Assembly: GCA_040758255.1 (NCBI GenBank)
Contig: JBFLVX010000120.1
Span: 1-7,032 of the forward strand
From: JACRPZ01 sp040758255
GTDB lineage: Bacteria > Nitrospirota > Thermodesulfovibrionia > UBA6902
Length of the DNA: 7,032 bases
Direction: 5' to 3'
Shown here: positions 6,158 to 7,032 of the stretch, in pieces
Numbering within the stretch: position 1 is the first letter of the stretch
Layout of the letters: each line of letters opens with the position of its first letter
Notes under the pieces: model-generated
Database searches by the model: none
What the model saw: only the letters and a program-made list of their open reading frames with translations
What the model was told of the DNA's origin: nothing
Position numbers and translations under genes: made by a program

Positions 6158-7032
6158 AGAATTTTTTCAGCAGACATAAGATATCGTATGTTGCGATGCT
6201 CCTCCTTATCTTTGCAGCCGCAGGTCCCTTTACGTACACAGCCATGGCGCAGGCCCTGCTTCAGGCGGGCTCTGAGAAGGTTGACTTTACTCTCAAAGAC
6301 ACAACAGGCCGGGATATAAGCCTCACTCAATATTCCGACAAGAAAGCGGTTATATTGGTATTCTGGTCAACATGGAGCGCCAAGTCGTCCAATGCGCTCA
6401 AGAGGTTCGAAGAATTCCACAAAAAATATAAGGAGAGAGGCTTTCAGGTCATCGGGATAAACGCTGATAAGCAAACAATCACAGAAGAAGAGCTTGCATC
6501 AATAAAGAAATTTCTTCAGGAGCGTAATATCACCTTCCCCGTGCTTCTGGACAACGGTTTAACGGCCTTTCACAGCTACAATATCATAGCCCTCCCCTCC
6601 ACAATAGTGATATCCGAAGGCAAGATAACATACGAACTGCCGGGCTTGCCCCTTGTCGGGAGTGAAGAGATGTTTGACTACTTATATTTTCTAGCAGGAG
6701 AAAAGAGCGGCAAAGATATCAAACAGGGCTACATGCCTTCCCATGAGGCTATCGCAAACGCAAATCTTGCGAGGGCATTCTCAAAGAAGAATTTAAAAAC
6801 AATGGCATATGCCAAATTTAAGGAGTCCATAAAAAAAGACCCTAAATACATGCTGCCGTACGTTGAAATGGCAAAGCTTTACGCATCTGAGGGGAAAAAT
6901 TCGGAAGCGGAAGAATCCTTAACTAACGCACTCTCTATGGAGCCTGAGAATGTGGTCATTATGAGCGAGCTCGGATATTTTTACTCTAAAACAGGCAAGA
7001 CTAAAGAAGCGCTCGATATATTAAAAAAAGCC
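6154..7032 (+). CDS. exported TlpA/ResA-like thioredoxin-fold protein lacking CXXC, with C-terminal TPRs; 3' partial
   Basis: The frame opens at an ATGA overlap with the upstream stop and stays open to the window edge (293 residues seen). A signal peptide spans 1-32 (core VAMLLLIFAAAG, cleavage AMA|Q). Residues ~38-185 form a redoxin/TlpA-like domain: VDFTLKDTTGRDISLTQY, then the active-site strand VFWSTWSAKSS, then GFQVIGINAD, and a probable cis-proline in ALPSTIVI (P148). Where TlpA, ResA and CcmG have WCxxC, this protein has W74-S75-A76-K77-S78. No cysteine occurs anywhere in the visible protein, so it is not a thiol-disulfide oxidoreductase or a peroxiredoxin. TPR units follow at about 199-232, 233-266 and from 267 to the edge. 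No clear Shine-Dalgarno is seen, so translation is probably coupled to the TPR gene. A binding or chaperone role is inferred. Confidence 0.87.
   Translation, partial: MKNFFSRHKISYVAMLLLIFAAAGPFTYTAMAQALLQAGSEKVDFTLKDTTGRDISLTQYSDKKAVILVFWSTWSAKSSNALKRFEEFHKKYKERGFQVIGINADKQTITEEELASIKKFLQERNITFPVLLDNGLTAFHSYNIIALPSTIVISEGKITYELPGLPLVGSEEMFDYLYFLAGEKSGKDIKQGYMPSHEAIANANLARAFSKKNLKTMAYAKFKESIKKDPKYMLPYVEMAKLYASEGKNSEAEESLTNALSMEPENVVIMSELGYFYSKTGKTKEALDILKKA

Overview
The window looks like chromosomal DNA from a Gram-negative (diderm), probably anaerobic, cytochrome-rich bacterium. LptD implies an outer membrane carrying LPS. A 15-haem c-type cytochrome with paired CXXCH motifs, moderate GC and frequent ATA/AAG codons would fit Nitrospirota (Thermodesulfovibrio-like) or Desulfobacterota. 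That placement is inference and rests on no search. No IS element, CRISPR array, tRNA or rRNA was seen.

Left half (1-4168), housekeeping: folC enters from the left edge already in frame, so its true start lies outside the window. It is followed 6 bp after its stop by lptD, on the same strand and probably co-transcribed. mazG lies on the minus strand and ends convergently 13 bp from lptD.

Centre (4169-4298): a 130-bp divergent intergenic region. It contains a near-consensus sigma70-type promoter reading right, an overlapping mirror-image -10 reading left, and a small cluster of ACAAG/CTTGT repeats around the right-facing -35.

Right half (4299-7032): a tight three-gene operon of exported proteins. 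First comes a 444-residue cytochrome built from seven ~46-residue di-haem units plus one leading haem motif. Next, 8 bp downstream, is a 171-residue exported four-TPR protein. Third, with an ATGA stop/start overlap, is a partial gene for an exported TlpA/ResA-like thioredoxin-fold protein followed by TPRs; it runs off the right edge. In this last protein the CXXC site is replaced by Ser-x-x-Ser and the visible 293 residues contain no cysteine, so it cannot be a thiol oxidoreductase. A redox-dead thioredoxin fold plus TPRs, co-encoded with a large multihaem cytochrome, is the most interesting part of the window. A role in apocytochrome handling or as a scaffold for the cytochrome is a reasonable but unproven idea.
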